From Pseudomonas pseudonitroreducens (GTDB lineage Bacteria; Pseudomonadota; Gammaproteobacteria; Pseudomonadales; Pseudomonadaceae), in assembly GCF_021603645.1 (NCBI RefSeq), contig NZ_BQHJ01000002.1, positions 558,001-622,000 on the forward strand: a DNA stretch of 64,000 nt, given 5' to 3'. This document shows, piece after piece, positions 17,943 through 27,844 of this stretch (positions are counted from its first letter, which is position 1; each line of letters begins with the position of its first letter). The notes below the pieces were generated by a model. That model made no database searches. It was not told where the DNA came from and saw only the letters and a program-made list of their open reading frames with translations. The position numbers and the translations under genes are program-made.

Positions 17943-19001
17943 ATGACGATCCTCGTAACAGGCAGCGCCGGCTTCATCGGCGCCAACTTCGTGCTCGACT
18001 GGCTGGGGGTTCAGGACGAAACCGTCGTCAGCCTGGACAAGCTGACCTATGCGGGCAATCGCGAAAACCTGGCGAGCGTGGATGGCGATGCACGCCATCA
18101 TTTTGTGCACGGCGATATAGGTGATACGCAGCTGGTAGCGGCCCTGCTGCAGCAATACCAGCCTCGTGCCGTGCTGAACTTCGCGGCCGAGTCCCACGTG
18201 GATCGCTCGATTCTCGGCCCGGAAGACTTCATCCAGACCAACGTGGTCGGAACATTCCACCTGCTTGAAGCAGTGCGCGCCTACTGGAGTGCGCTGGACG
18301 AGCAGCGCAAGAGCGAATTCCGCTTCCTCCACGTATCCACCGACGAAGTCTATGGCTCCCTGGAGGCCAACGCTCCGGCGTTCACCGAACAGCACCCCTA
18401 CCAGCCCAACAGCCCGTACTCGGCATCCAAGGCGGCGTCCGACCATCTGGTGCGCGCCTACCATCACACCTACGGCTTGCCCGTGCTGACCACCAATTGC
18501 TCGAACAACTACGGCCCGTACCACTTCCCCGAGAAGCTGATCCCACTGGTAATCCGTAATGCACTGGCCGGCGAAACACTGCCGATCTACGGTGATGGCC
18601 AGCAGATCCGCGACTGGCTGTACGTCAAGGATCACTGCAGCGCCATTCGCCGCGTGCTGGAGGCGGGCCAGGTGGGCGAGACGTACAACGTCGGTGGCTG
18701 GAACGAAAAAGCCAACCTGGAAGTCGTGCACCGCATCTGCGACACCCTCGACCAGGAGTCGCCCCGTGCAGACGGTCGCAGTTACCGCGAGCAGATCAGC
18801 TTCGTGAAGGATCGCCCCGGCCACGACCGCCGCTACGCCATCGATGCTTCCCGCCTGGAACGCGAACTGGGCTGGAAGCCGGCCGAAACCTTTGAAAGCG
18901 GTATTGCCAAGACCGTTCGCTGGTACCTGGACAACCAGGCCTGGGTCGAGAACGTCGCCAGTGGTGCCTATCGGGAGTGGCTGAGCCAGCAGTACGCATG
19001 A
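17943..19001 (+). CDS. rmlB: dTDP-glucose 4,6-dehydratase
   Basis: This is the second step to dTDP-L-rhamnose. The 352-residue protein shows [11 protein letters not shown] at about 5-15, [13 protein letters not shown], catalytic HVSTDEVYG, the Tyr-Lys pair in [12 protein letters not shown] and [18 protein letters not shown], all diagnostic of RmlB. I use ATG 17943 rather than an in-frame upstream ATG at 17910 that lies inside the preceding gene. It overlaps rmlD by four bases. Confidence 0.96.
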   Translation: MTILVTGSAGFIGANFVLDWLGVQDETVVSLDKLTYAGNRENLASVDGDARHHFVHGDIGDTQLVAALLQQYQPRAVLNFAAESHVDRSILGPEDFIQTNVVGTFHLLEAVRAYWSALDEQRKSEFRFLHVSTDEVYGSLEANAPAFTEQHPYQPNSPYSASKAASDHLVRAYHHTYGLPVLTTNCSNNYGPYHFPEKLIPLVIRNALAGETLPIYGDGQQIRDWLYVKDHCSAIRRVLEAGQVGETYNVGGWNEKANLEVVHRICDTLDQESPRADGRSYREQISFVKDRPGHDRRYAIDASRLERELGWKPAETFESGIAKTVRWYLDNQAWVENVASGAYREWLSQQYA

Positions 19002-19903
19002 ACGATATCCTGATCCTGGGCGCCAACGGCCAGGTCGGCTGGGAGCTGCAGCGCTCGCTGGCCCCCCTCGGCCGACTGCTCGTCTGTGACCGCCAGCGTG
19101 GCGATCTGGAAGACCTCGATGGCCTGCGAGCCATGATCCTCGAGCAACGGCCGGCGATCATCGTCAATGCCGCTGCCTACACGGCGGTGGACAAGGCCGA
19201 ATCCGATCCGGAGCGCGCGCAGCAGGTGAACGCCGCGGCCGTCGGCCTGCTCGCCAAGCTGGCCGGCGAACTCGATGCCTGGCTGGTGCACTACTCCACG
19301 GACTATGTATTCGATGGCCAGGGCGACCGCCCATTCCGTGAAGATCACCCGACCGCGCCACTCAACGTTTATGGCCGGACCAAGCTGGCCGGTGAGCAGG
19401 CGATCCGTGAAAGCGGCTGCCGCCACCTGATTTTCCGCACGAGCTGGGTCTATGCGACTCGCGGCGCCAATTTCGCCAAGACCATGCTGCGCCTGGCCGG
19501 CGACCGCGACGAGCTGCGCGTGGTTGCCGATCAGGTCGGCGCTCCGACCAGCGCCGAACTGATTGCCGATGTGACCGCCCAGGCGCTCTCTACCCTGCGC
19601 CAGCATCCACAGGCGGAGCAGCTGACGGGGATTTATCACCTGGCCGCGGGGGGCGAAACCAGCTGGCACGGTTTCGCGCGTTTCGTCATCGCGGAAGCCA
19701 CGAACCTGGGCATGTCCCTGCGCACGCCCGCCGAGCGGGTACTGCCAATTACCACGCAGGAATATCCGCTGCCTGCCGTCCGGCCTGCGAACTCCAGGCT
19801 CGACACGACACGACTCAGAGAGACTTTCGGCCTCACCTTGCCGGACTGGCAGTTCCACGTCCGGCGCATGCTGGTCGAACTGATTGGAAACAAGGCTACA
19901 TGA
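18998..19903 (+). CDS. rmlD: dTDP-4-dehydrorhamnose reductase
   Basis: This is the final step to dTDP-L-rhamnose. The 301-residue SDR protein shows [38 protein letters not shown], the YGRTKLAGE Tyr-Lys pair and [19 protein letters not shown], all RmlD hallmarks. ATG 18998 overlaps the rmlB stop (ATGA), and the stop overlaps rmlA in the same way, so the four genes are translationally coupled. Confidence 0.96.
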   Translation: MNDILILGANGQVGWELQRSLAPLGRLLVCDRQRGDLEDLDGLRAMILEQRPAIIVNAAAYTAVDKAESDPERAQQVNAAAVGLLAKLAGELDAWLVHYSTDYVFDGQGDRPFREDHPTAPLNVYGRTKLAGEQAIRESGCRHLIFRTSWVYATRGANFAKTMLRLAGDRDELRVVADQVGAPTSAELIADVTAQALSTLRQHPQAEQLTGIYHLAAGGETSWHGFARFVIAEATNLGMSLRTPAERVLPITTQEYPLPAVRPANSRLDTTRLRETFGLTLPDWQFHVRRMLVELIGNKAT

Positions 19904-20781
19904 AACGCAAAGGCATCATTCTCGCCGGCGGCTCCGGCACCCGGCTGCATCCGGCTACGCTGTCGGTATCCAAGCAATTGCTGCCGGTCTACGACAAACC
20001 GATGATCTACTACCCGCTGAGCACCCTGATGCTCGCGGGCATCAGGGAAATCCTGATCATCTCCACCCCACAGGACACGCCGCGCTTCCAGCAATTGCTG
20101 GGCGATGGCAAACGCTGGGGCGTGGAGTTGCAGTACGCGGTACAGGCGTCTCCCGACGGCCTGGCGCAAGCCTTCCTGATCGGCGAGGAGTTCATTGGTG
20201 ACAACCTCAGCGCCCTGGTACTCGGCGACAACATCTACCACGGCCATGACTTCCAGGAACTGCTGGTCAGCGCCATGCAGCGCGATAGCGGCGCCAGCGT
20301 ATTCGCCTATCACGTGCACGACCCGGAACGTTACGGCGTTGTGGAGTTCGACGGCCAGGGCAAGGCGATCAGCCTGGAAGAAAAACCGACCGCGCCAAAG
20401 TCCAACTACGCAGTGACCGGCCTGTATTTCTACGACAAACACGTAGTCGAGATCGCCAAGAGCATTCGCCCGTCGGCTCGCGGCGAGCTGGAGATCACCG
20501 ACGTCAACCGTGCCTACCTGGAGCGCGGCGAGCTGTCGGTCGAGATCATGGGTCGCGGCTATGCCTGGCTCGACACCGGCACCCACGAATCGCTTCTGGA
20601 GGCCAGCCAGTTCATTGCCACCCTGGAAAACCGCCAGGGCCTCAAGGTCGCCTGTCCCGAGGAAATTGCCTTCCGCCAGGGCTGGATCAGCGCCGAAGAG
20701 CTGCAACGCCTGGCCGCGCCGCTCGCCAAGAGCGGATACGGCCTCTACCTCCAACGCCTTCTGACGCAAACGGTCTACTGA
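19900..20781 (+). CDS. rmlA: Glucose-1-phosphate thymidylyltransferase
   Basis: RmlA makes dTDP-glucose from dTTP and glucose-1-phosphate and is feedback-inhibited by dTDP-L-rhamnose in characterised Pseudomonas. The 293-residue length is exact for the family. Motifs include [19 protein letters not shown] at about 11-29, [13 protein letters not shown] and [15 protein letters not shown]. It overlaps rmlD by four bases and rmlC by one. Confidence 0.97.
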   Translation: MKRKGIILAGGSGTRLHPATLSVSKQLLPVYDKPMIYYPLSTLMLAGIREILIISTPQDTPRFQQLLGDGKRWGVELQYAVQASPDGLAQAFLIGEEFIGDNLSALVLGDNIYHGHDFQELLVSAMQRDSGASVFAYHVHDPERYGVVEFDGQGKAISLEEKPTAPKSNYAVTGLYFYDKHVVEIAKSIRPSARGELEITDVNRAYLERGELSVEIMGRGYAWLDTGTHESLLEASQFIATLENRQGLKVACPEEIAFRQGWISAEELQRLAAPLAKSGYGLYLQRLLTQTVY

Positions 20782-21326
20782 TGAAAGTCACTCCGCTGGC
20801 GATTCCCGATGTACTGCTGCTGGAGCCACAGGTTTTTGGCGACAGTCGCGGATTCTTCTTCGAAAGCTTCAATCAAAAGAAATTCGAGCAGGCCGTGGGA
20901 CACCCGGTCGACTTCGTCCAGGACAACCATTCCCGCTCGGCCCGCAACGTTCTCCGCGGCCTGCATTACCAGATTCGCCAGGCACAGGGAAAACTCGTTC
21001 GCGTGGTTCAGGGCGAGGTATTCGACGTAGCGGTCGACCTGCGCCGTGGCTCTCCTACCTTCGGTCGCTGGGTCGGCCAGATGCTCAGCGCCGAGAACAA
21101 GCTGCAAATGTGGGTTCCCGAGGGTTTTGCCCACGGGTTCGTGGTCACCAGCGAGAGCGCCGAGTTTCTCTACAAGACCACCGACTTCTGGGCGCCTGAG
21201 CATGAGCGCTGCATCGCCTGGAATGATCCGCAGCTGGCCATCGAGTGGCCATTGCAGGGCGAGCCCGAGCTGTCCGGCAAGGACCGCCAGGGCGTCGCTC
21301 TGGGAGAGGCCGAGCTCTTCTCGTGA
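20781..21326 (+). CDS. rmlC: dTDP-4-dehydrorhamnose 3,5-epimerase
   Basis: The 181-residue cupin protein catalyses the double epimerisation that gives dTDP-4-keto-L-rhamnose. Motifs are DSRGFFFESFNQKKF, QDNHSRSARNVLRGLHYQ with the catalytic His, and VWVPEGFAHGF-like WVPEGFAHGFVVTSE. Gene order rmlBDAC matches the P. aeruginosa operon. The stop is followed after 64 bases by the large fusion gene on the same strand. Confidence 0.97.
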   Translation: MKVTPLAIPDVLLLEPQVFGDSRGFFFESFNQKKFEQAVGHPVDFVQDNHSRSARNVLRGLHYQIRQAQGKLVRVVQGEVFDVAVDLRRGSPTFGRWVGQMLSAENKLQMWVPEGFAHGFVVTSESAEFLYKTTDFWAPEHERCIAWNDPQLAIEWPLQGEPELSGKDRQGVALGEAELFS

Positions 21327-21390
21327 CCAACGGCCGCCTGCCTGAGGCGGCCAAGATCGACCATAACTACAAGAACGACGGAGATTCAGT

Positions 21391-24300
21391 GTGCAAGAGC
21401 GTCAACGAGCCATAGTCGTTCTCGGCATGCACCGCAGCGGTACCAGTGCGATTGCCAGGGGGCTCACGACACTGGGCGTGGAGTTGGGCGATAACCTGAT
21501 GCCAGCGGCGCAGAGCAATAATGAGCGCGGCTTCTGGGAAGATCAGGAAATCGTCGACATCAACACCGATGTCCTCGAGGAACTCGGACACACCTGGCAC
21601 TCGCTCAAACCATTGAGCGCGGAGAGGCTCGCCAGTTTCGAAGGTTCCGCACTGCAGAAGCGAGCGCTGGATTACCTTCGCGAGTTCTTCGGCCAAGCCC
21701 CGGTCTTCGGCCTGAAGGACCCACGCATCTCCCTGCTGCTGCCCTTCTGGCTGCGCGTCTTCGAGTTGGCCGGTATCGAACCGGCCTTCATCCTCAGCCT
21801 GCGCCACCCCCTGAGCGTGGCCAGCTCGCTGCACAAACGCGACGGTTTCAGCGAAGCCAAGGGGCTTTACCTCTGGCTCGACTACATGCTGCAAGGGCTG
21901 CTGCACAGCCGCGGCCAGCAGGCCGCCGTACTCAGCTACGACCGCCTGATGAGTGCGCCGGCCGAGCAGATACGGCGACTGGCCACGCAACTGAACCTGC
22001 CGGCTCCTGCGCAATCGGAACTCAGCGAGTACATCGAGAAGTTCCTCAGTGCCGATCTGCAGCACAGCCGTTTCCCCCGCGACAGTAATGAGCTGGTCGA
22101 GCGTGCTCCTGGCGAAGTCGTCGAATGCTTTGAACTGCTGCATCGCCTGGCCGACGACGAACTGGCCCTCGGCAGCCCCGAAGCCCTGCTGCAGATCGAG
22201 CGGCTGAGTGAACATTTCCGAGCGCTACGCCCCACACTGGAGGCCCTGCATCAGCAGGACTGCCTGCACCTCGCGGCGCTCCAGGAGTCGCGCGCCACCA
22301 TCGACAGCCTGCAGTTCGTGATTGCCAAACAGAATCTGGAGCTGGAAGACGCGCAACAGCGACTGAACGATATTGCCCGCCTCACCGCCAACCTGGAGCA
22401 CAGCGAATCGCTCCTGGCCAGCGCCCGTGGATCGCTGGACGAGATTCAGCGCTCGGTCTCCTGGACGCTGACCAAGCCCGTGCGTTTTGCCTCGCGCATG
22501 GCCCGCGGCCGACGCGGGGAAGCGCTGGTCAGCCTGCGCAACTACCTGCACCAGATCGGGCGCTCGATCTACTGGCGCATCCCGGCCGCGCAGCGCGAAA
22601 GGCTACTGCTGACTGCCTATCGCCGCTTCGGCTTCGCGTTCCAGGGACTGGGCCATTACGAACGCTGGAAGCGCCAGCTCGACCAGCAGGCGCAGCCGCC
22701 GGCACACTGGCCCACCGAGCTGACGGATATCTATCAGGTCGCTCCGTGCGAGGCGCTGGATGGCCGCATCGCCATTCACCTGCACATGTACTACTGCGAT
22801 CTGGCCGAGGAATTCCGCGGCTACCTGAGTCACATGCCGTTCCCCTACGACCTGTACGTTTCGGTCAAGGACGAGGTGGGGCTGCGAGCCTGCAAGGCAA
22901 CCTTCGCCAACCTGCCCCACCAGGGCTCCCTGCAGGTCGAGATCGTCCCCAACCGTGGCCGGGACATCGCTCCCATGTTCTGCCAGTTTGGCGAAGCACT
23001 GAAGCAGTACGACTATCTGCTGCACCTGCACAGCAAGAAATCGCTGTTCAACAACGGTGCCACCGATGGCTGGCGCGAGTACCTGTGCCAGAGCCTGGCC
23101 GGCAGCGAGCGGCAGATCCGCGCGATCTTCGAGTTGTTGTCGTCGCGCCAGGCCGGCATCGTCTATCCACAGAACTTCGAACGCCTCCACTACGTGGCCA
23201 ACACCTGGCTGGCCAACCGCGCCATGGGCCACCAATGGTGCCAGCGCCTGGGTATCACCGACATCCCGGAGAGCTATTTCCACTTCCCCGCCGGCAGCAT
23301 GTTCTGGGCCTCGCGCGAAGCGCTGGCGCCGCTGTTTGAAGCCGGCATCAGCCTGGACGACTTCGCCGAAGAGGCCGGACAGACCGATGGCACGTTCGCC
23401 CACTGCCTGGAGCGCCTGCTGGTGCTGACCAGCCGCAGCCAGGGCCTGCCTCCCGCCATCCTGCGCTGCCAGCACACAAACTCCTGGTCGGCCTGGCGCT
23501 TCGACACCTACCTGGCGCGCAACGAGCAGGACCTGCAACGGCAGATTTCCAACCCCACCATCAAGACAGTCGCCTTCGACATCTTCGATACCCTGCTGCT
23601 GCGCCCGCTGCTCGATCCGGAGTCGATCAAGCGCCTGACGGCCCAGCGCGTCGACAAGGGCACTGCGGAAAAATACCTGCGCTATCGGGCCATCGCGGAG
23701 GCTCGCGCCAGGGAGAAAGCCGGCCGCGATATCACCACTGCGGAAATCTTCGATGAACTGGGCCGCCTGGCCGGCATCGAGAAAGGTACCCTCCTGGCCC
23801 TGCGCCAGCGCGAGGAGGAGACCGAGTTCGCCTGTGTCACTCCGCGCCCCGACAGCATCGCACTGCTGCGCTATGCCAAGCGCCTGGGCAAACGTGTCGT
23901 GCTGCTCAGCGACATGTTCCTGCCACAGCCGGTGATCACCGCCATGCTGCAGAAGTCCGGCATCCTGCAGTGGGACAAGCTGTACATCTCCGGAGAAGTC
24001 GGAGTACGCAAGGATACCGGGCAGCTCTACGAGCTGGCCCTGCGCGAGGAGCAATTGCTGCCGGAGCAGATGCTCATGATTGGCGACAACGAGCGCTCCG
24101 ACGTACAGATCCCCGGCGACATGGGTCTGGACCTGCTGCATGTGCTCAAACCGGTAGACCTCGCGCGCGGCCTGCCGCACTGGAGCCGCCTGGTGGAAAG
24201 CATCCGCGGTCGTGACGACCTCAGCGCCGAACTGGCCCTGGGCCTGCTGCTGCGCCGCAACTTCGCCAAGATCGCCTTTGGCACCTTCCGCCCGGCGGCC

Positions 24301-25365
24301 TTTTCCCAGGGCTCGGCGGAGTTGCTTGGATACAACGTGGTCGGACCGCTGCTCACCCACTTCGTGACCTGGCTGCGCGAGCGTGCCGAGCGCGATGGCA
24401 CCGAGCGCCTCTACTTCCTCTCCCGCGAGGGCAAACTGCTCAAGGCGGCCTTCGATCTGTGGGACGAACACGAGCCCGGCACGGCATCGTCTCACTACCT
24501 GGTGCTGTCGCGGCGGGCAGTCAGCGTTCCACGTCTGCGTGATTTCGACGACATTCTGACCCTCGCCCGGCCCAACTACTTCTCCGGCACTCTGGAAAAT
24601 CTGCTCGCCGCTCGCTTCGGTGTCGTTCTCGACGACGTCGAGCTGCACGACCTGGAAGCACGAGGTCTGTGGAATGCCGGGCGGTTGCTCGATATCGGCA
24701 ACAACGACGTCAGCCATATCGAGCCGGTGCTGCGCCATCTGATGCCACGCATTCTCGCCCAGGCCGAACTCGAGGCCCCGGCACTGCAACGCTATCTGGA
24801 AGAATCCGGGCTGACCGACGAAGGCAAACTGGCCGTCGTCGATGTCGGCTACTCCGGCACCATCCAGCGCCACCTGAACGCCTGGCTGGAAAGACCGATC
24901 AACGGCTACTACATGGTCACCGACGAACTGGTCGATACTTTCGCTGGTCACTATGGGGTGATCGCTGACGGATGCTTCTCCGACCGCGTATCCCGTGCTA
25001 CCCGTGGCAACTGCAGCCTGTTCGACCAGAACTTCCTGCTCGAGCAACTGCTCAGCGCCGACGACGCCCAGGTCAATCATTACCAGCTGGAAGACGACGG
25101 CAGCCTGGCTGCCCGGTTCCAGGACCTGGGCGATGAAGAGTTGGCCGCGCGGGATATCCGCCAGCAGATCCAGGGCGGGGCGCTGGCGTATCTGCGGGAC
25201 GTACTGGACATCCGAGCGACCCTGCACGCAGATTTCCTGCCGCCGCGCGACTTGGCCAAGGACATCTGGGCGACCTTCAGCGTCAGCCCCGATGAAGAAG
25301 AACGTAAGCTGCTCAAGCAACTGGTGCTGGACGACCACTACTGTGGCCGCGGACTGGTCAGTTGA
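21391..25365 (+). CDS. Multidomain polysaccharide protein: sulfotransferase-like, coiled coil, RgpF-like and HAD-like domains
   Basis: The 1324-residue protein starts at GTG 21391, with GGAG seven bases upstream. Residues about 5-240 are sulfotransferase-like: VVLGMHRSGTSAIARGL is a PAPS 5'-phosphosulfate loop and FILSLRHPLSVASSL the 3'-phosphate region. Residues about 265-350 form a coiled coil ending in SVSWTLTKPVRFASRM, a linker common in fused glycosyltransferases. Residues about 455-700 resemble rhamnan-synthesis protein F (IAIHLHMYYCDLAEEF, VPNRGRDIAPM, HLHSKKS, YPQNFERLHYVANTW). Residues about 726-920 form a HAD-like phosphatase unit (VAFDIFDTLLLRPL, VVLLSDMFLP, MIGDNERSDV). The last 400 residues (YFLSREGKLLKAAFDLW, VVDVGYSGTIQRHL) often accompany that HAD domain and have no known function. 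Probable role: adding L-rhamnose and sulfate to the surface glycan. Confidence 0.8.
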   Translation: MQERQRAIVVLGMHRSGTSAIARGLTTLGVELGDNLMPAAQSNNERGFWEDQEIVDINTDVLEELGHTWHSLKPLSAERLASFEGSALQKRALDYLREFFGQAPVFGLKDPRISLLLPFWLRVFELAGIEPAFILSLRHPLSVASSLHKRDGFSEAKGLYLWLDYMLQGLLHSRGQQAAVLSYDRLMSAPAEQIRRLATQLNLPAPAQSELSEYIEKFLSADLQHSRFPRDSNELVERAPGEVVECFELLHRLADDELALGSPEALLQIERLSEHFRALRPTLEALHQQDCLHLAALQESRATIDSLQFVIAKQNLELEDAQQRLNDIARLTANLEHSESLLASARGSLDEIQRSVSWTLTKPVRFASRMARGRRGEALVSLRNYLHQIGRSIYWRIPAAQRERLLLTAYRRFGFAFQGLGHYERWKRQLDQQAQPPAHWPTELTDIYQVAPCEALDGRIAIHLHMYYCDLAEEFRGYLSHMPFPYDLYVSVKDEVGLRACKATFANLPHQGSLQVEIVPNRGRDIAPMFCQFGEALKQYDYLLHLHSKKSLFNNGATDGWREYLCQSLAGSERQIRAIFELLSSRQAGIVYPQNFERLHYVANTWLANRAMGHQWCQRLGITDIPESYFHFPAGSMFWASREALAPLFEAGISLDDFAEEAGQTDGTFAHCLERLLVLTSRSQGLPPAILRCQHTNSWSAWRFDTYLARNEQDLQRQISNPTIKTVAFDIFDTLLLRPLLDPESIKRLTAQRVDKGTAEKYLRYRAIAEARAREKAGRDITTAEIFDELGRLAGIEKGTLLALRQREEETEFACVTPRPDSIALLRYAKRLGKRVVLLSDMFLPQPVITAMLQKSGILQWDKLYISGEVGVRKDTGQLYELALREEQLLPEQMLMIGDNERSDVQIPGDMGLDLLHVLKPVDLARGLPHWSRLVESIRGRDDLSAELALGLLLRRNFAKIAFGTFRPAAFSQGSAELLGYNVVGPLLTHFVTWLRERAERDGTERLYFLSREGKLLKAAFDLWDEHEPGTASSHYLVLSRRAVSVPRLRDFDDILTLARPNYFSGTLENLLAARFGVVLDDVELHDLEARGLWNAGRLLDIGNNDVSHIEPVLRHLMPRILAQAELEAPALQRYLEESGLTDEGKLAVVDVGYSGTIQRHLNAWLERPINGYYMVTDELVDTFAGHYGVIADGCFSDRVSRATRGNCSLFDQNFLLEQLLSADDAQVNHYQLEDDGSLAARFQDLGDEELAARDIRQQIQGGALAYLRDVLDIRATLHADFLPPRDLAKDIWATFSVSPDEEERKLLKQLVLDDHYCGRGLVS

Positions 25366-25384
25366 GCGAGCCAGAAAGGAACCC

Positions 25385-25996
25385 ATGCAGAACATGAGCA
25401 CCAACCAGAATATCCGCTGGCACACTGGCCGTCTGAGCGCCGAAGAACGTGCCACCCGCATGCGCCAGAAGCCGGCGACCCTGTGGCTGACCGGGCTGAG
25501 CGGCTCGGGCAAGTCCACCCTGGCCTTCGCCCTCGAATACACCCTGCACGAGTTGGGCTACTCCGCCGTTGTGCTCGACGGCGACAACGTCCGCCATGGC
25601 CTGTGCAAGGACCTGGGATTCAGCCACGAAGACCGCACCGAGAACATCCGCCGGGTCGCCGAAGTGGCGAACCTGATGAACGATGCCGGGCTGATCGTCA
25701 TCACCTCCTTCATCTCGCCCTTCCGCGAAGACCGCGAGCAGGCGCGGCAAATCATTGGTGAGGAGCGTTTCCGCGAGATCCACCTGAGCACCGAACTCAG
25801 CGTCTGTGAAGAGCGCGATCCCAAGGGGCTGTACAAGAAAGCGCGTGCCGGCAAGCTGCCGGACTTCACCGGCATCGGCTCGCCCTACGAAGCGCCGCTG
25901 GAGCCCTTCGAACGTATCGACACCGACCACCTCAGCCTGGAGGAAAGCGTGGCGCGGCTGATGAAACTCCTGCAGTTGCAGCCCATCGTGCGCTGA
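25385..25996 (+). CDS. cysC: Adenylyl-sulfate (APS) kinase
   Basis: CysC phosphorylates APS to PAPS, the sulfate donor of sulfotransferases. The 203-residue protein has Walker A GLSGSGKSTLAFALE at about 37, DGDNVRHGLCKDLGFSHEDR, NIRRVAEVANLMNDAG, ITSFISPFREDREQAR and the C-terminal YEAPLEPF. AAAGGA sits just before ATG 25385. It follows the sulfotransferase fusion gene after 19 bases, apparently as the last gene of the polysaccharide locus. Many Pseudomonas carry a CysNC fusion for assimilation, so a separate CysC here points to PAPS supply for glycan sulfation; that link is inference. Confidence 0.95.
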   Translation: MQNMSTNQNIRWHTGRLSAEERATRMRQKPATLWLTGLSGSGKSTLAFALEYTLHELGYSAVVLDGDNVRHGLCKDLGFSHEDRTENIRRVAEVANLMNDAGLIVITSFISPFREDREQARQIIGEERFREIHLSTELSVCEERDPKGLYKKARAGKLPDFTGIGSPYEAPLEPFERIDTDHLSLEESVARLMKLLQLQPIVR

Positions 25997-26044
25997 TCGG
26001 TGTAGCATCGGCGGCGGAAACAACCGTATGCGACGTACGCCGCC

Positions 26045-27844
26045 TTGAACCCACACCTCACCCGCTGGCGATCCCTGGCCCTGCTGGCGCTGCTGATCGC
26101 CCCGCTGCTCTGGCCTCTGCACTACTTCGCCGAGCGCTACTACAGCCAGCAACTGGCCGAACAGAACCAGCAGACGCTCGACCTCTACGTCGCCAACCTG
26201 CTGGGCACGTTGCGTCGCTACGAAGACCTGCCGCCCATCCTCGGCGAACTGCCCACCCTGCGCGCCGCCCTGCAGGCGCCCGATAGCCTGGCGGCACAGA
26301 ACGCCGCCAACCTCGAGTTGCAACGCATCCGCGGGCGTACCGGCGCGGACGTCATCTACCTGATCCAGGCCGACGGCATGACCCATGCTGCGTCCAACTG
26401 GGACCAGGCAGACAGCTTCGTCGGCCGCAACTTCGCCTTCCGCCCCTACTACAAGGAAGCGACCCAGGGCCGCCAGGGCCGTTTCTTTGGCCTGGGAACC
26501 ACCTCCAAGCGACGTGGCTACTACTTCGCCAGCGACGTGCGTGACGGCGGCAAACTGCTCGGCGTGCTGGTAGTGAAGGTCGACCTGGAGCACATGGAGC
26601 AGCTCTGGGGAAATACGCCGGAGCAATTGCTGGTCATGGACTCCAACGGCGTCGTCATCCTCTCCTCCAGCAATGCGTGGCGCTTCCACACTGGCAAGGA
26701 GCTCTCGCCTGCCAAGCAACGGGAGATCGCCGAAAACATTCCCTATCCGGTGCTTCACCCGGCGCCCCTGAAGATCGACCAACGCCGCTGGATCAGCCAG
26801 AGCCGCCATCTGCCGGAGACCGGCTGGACGGTAAGCATCTACACCCCGCGCACTCAGGTCGACGCACCCGTGCGCAGCGTCGTGCTGATCGGTGCCGCGA
26901 CCCTGGTCACATTGCTCCTGCTGCTCTCCCTGCTGACTATCAGCCGCCGCCACTACCTGGAGAGGATCGCGCTCGAAGCCCAGGCCAAGCACGAACTGGA
27001 ACTGCGCGTGCAGGAGCGCACCCAGGAGCTGGAAGGAGCCAATACGCGGCTGCTGGAAGAGATCAGCAACCGCGAGCAGGCGCAACGCGAGCTCATGCAC
27101 GCCCAGGACGAAGTGGTGCAGGCCGGCAAGCTCACAGCCCTGGGCACCATGTCTGCAAGCATCAGCCACGAGCTCAATCAGCCACTGGCGGCAATCCGCA
27201 GCTACGCCGACAACGCCCGCGTGCTGCTCGACCACGAGCGCTACGACGACGCCCGTGGCAACCTGCAGCAGATCGGCGAACTGACCGGGCGCATGGCCTC
27301 GATCATCGGCCACCTCAAGGCCTACGCGCGCGGAGCTCGCCGTGCGCCAGAGAACGTCGCCCTGCAACCGGCAATCAACGACGCCCTGGCGCTGGTCGCC
27401 CAACGCCGCCAGGCGATGAACGTGGAACTGCTGCGCGACCTGCCGGATGCGGCGATCTGGGTGCAGGCGGGCGAGACACGGCTGCGGCAGATCCTCTCCA
27501 ACCTGATCTCCAACGCCCTCGATGCCCTGACCGAGAAGGGCCTGCCCCGGCGAATCTGGCTGACCGCCGAGCAGACGCCGGAACGCATCATCCTGTCCCT
27601 GCGCGACAACGGCCCCGGGTTCTCCGAGGAGGCCCTGGCCCACGCCCGCGAGCCGTTCTTCACCACCAAGACCAGCGCAAAAGGCCTGGGCCTGGGCCTG
27701 GCCATCTGCGACACCCTGCTGCGCACGCTGGGCGGACATCTTGAATTGGGCAATCACCCCGAGGGCGGCGCTCTCGTACAATTGCACCTGTTGCCGGGCA
27801 TCCCCGGCGTGACCCTGACGCCGCAAGAGGAAACCCGCGCATGA
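26045..27844 (+). CDS. dctB: C4-dicarboxylate sensor histidine kinase DctB
   Basis: The 599-residue membrane sensor kinase has TM1 at about 8-25, a periplasmic double-Cache-like domain at about 30-280, TM2 at about 281-304, a coiled linker (ELRVQERTQELEGAN), the HisKA box SASISHELNQPLAAIRSYA with phospho-accepting His375, and a HATPase domain with N box NLISNALDAL and G boxes DNGPGF and GLGLGLAI. The only usable start is TTG 26045, as an in-frame stop lies 42 bases upstream and no in-frame ATG occurs before the Cache domain. It overlaps dctD by four bases. The signal is presumably succinate, fumarate or malate, by family. Confidence 0.9.
   Translation: MNPHLTRWRSLALLALLIAPLLWPLHYFAERYYSQQLAEQNQQTLDLYVANLLGTLRRYEDLPPILGELPTLRAALQAPDSLAAQNAANLELQRIRGRTGADVIYLIQADGMTHAASNWDQADSFVGRNFAFRPYYKEATQGRQGRFFGLGTTSKRRGYYFASDVRDGGKLLGVLVVKVDLEHMEQLWGNTPEQLLVMDSNGVVILSSSNAWRFHTGKELSPAKQREIAENIPYPVLHPAPLKIDQRRWISQSRHLPETGWTVSIYTPRTQVDAPVRSVVLIGAATLVTLLLLLSLLTISRRHYLERIALEAQAKHELELRVQERTQELEGANTRLLEEISNREQAQRELMHAQDEVVQAGKLTALGTMSASISHELNQPLAAIRSYADNARVLLDHERYDDARGNLQQIGELTGRMASIIGHLKAYARGARRAPENVALQPAINDALALVAQRRQAMNVELLRDLPDAAIWVQAGETRLRQILSNLISNALDALTEKGLPRRIWLTAEQTPERIILSLRDNGPGFSEEALAHAREPFFTTKTSAKGLGLGLAICDTLLRTLGGHLELGNHPEGGALVQLHLLPGIPGVTLTPQEETRA

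Noticed and set aside
22603-25542. A very long open frame (979 codons) antisense to the fusion gene
   Set aside because: High-GC codon bias creates long antisense frames. It lacks a known domain and the plus-strand frame carries clear motifs throughout.
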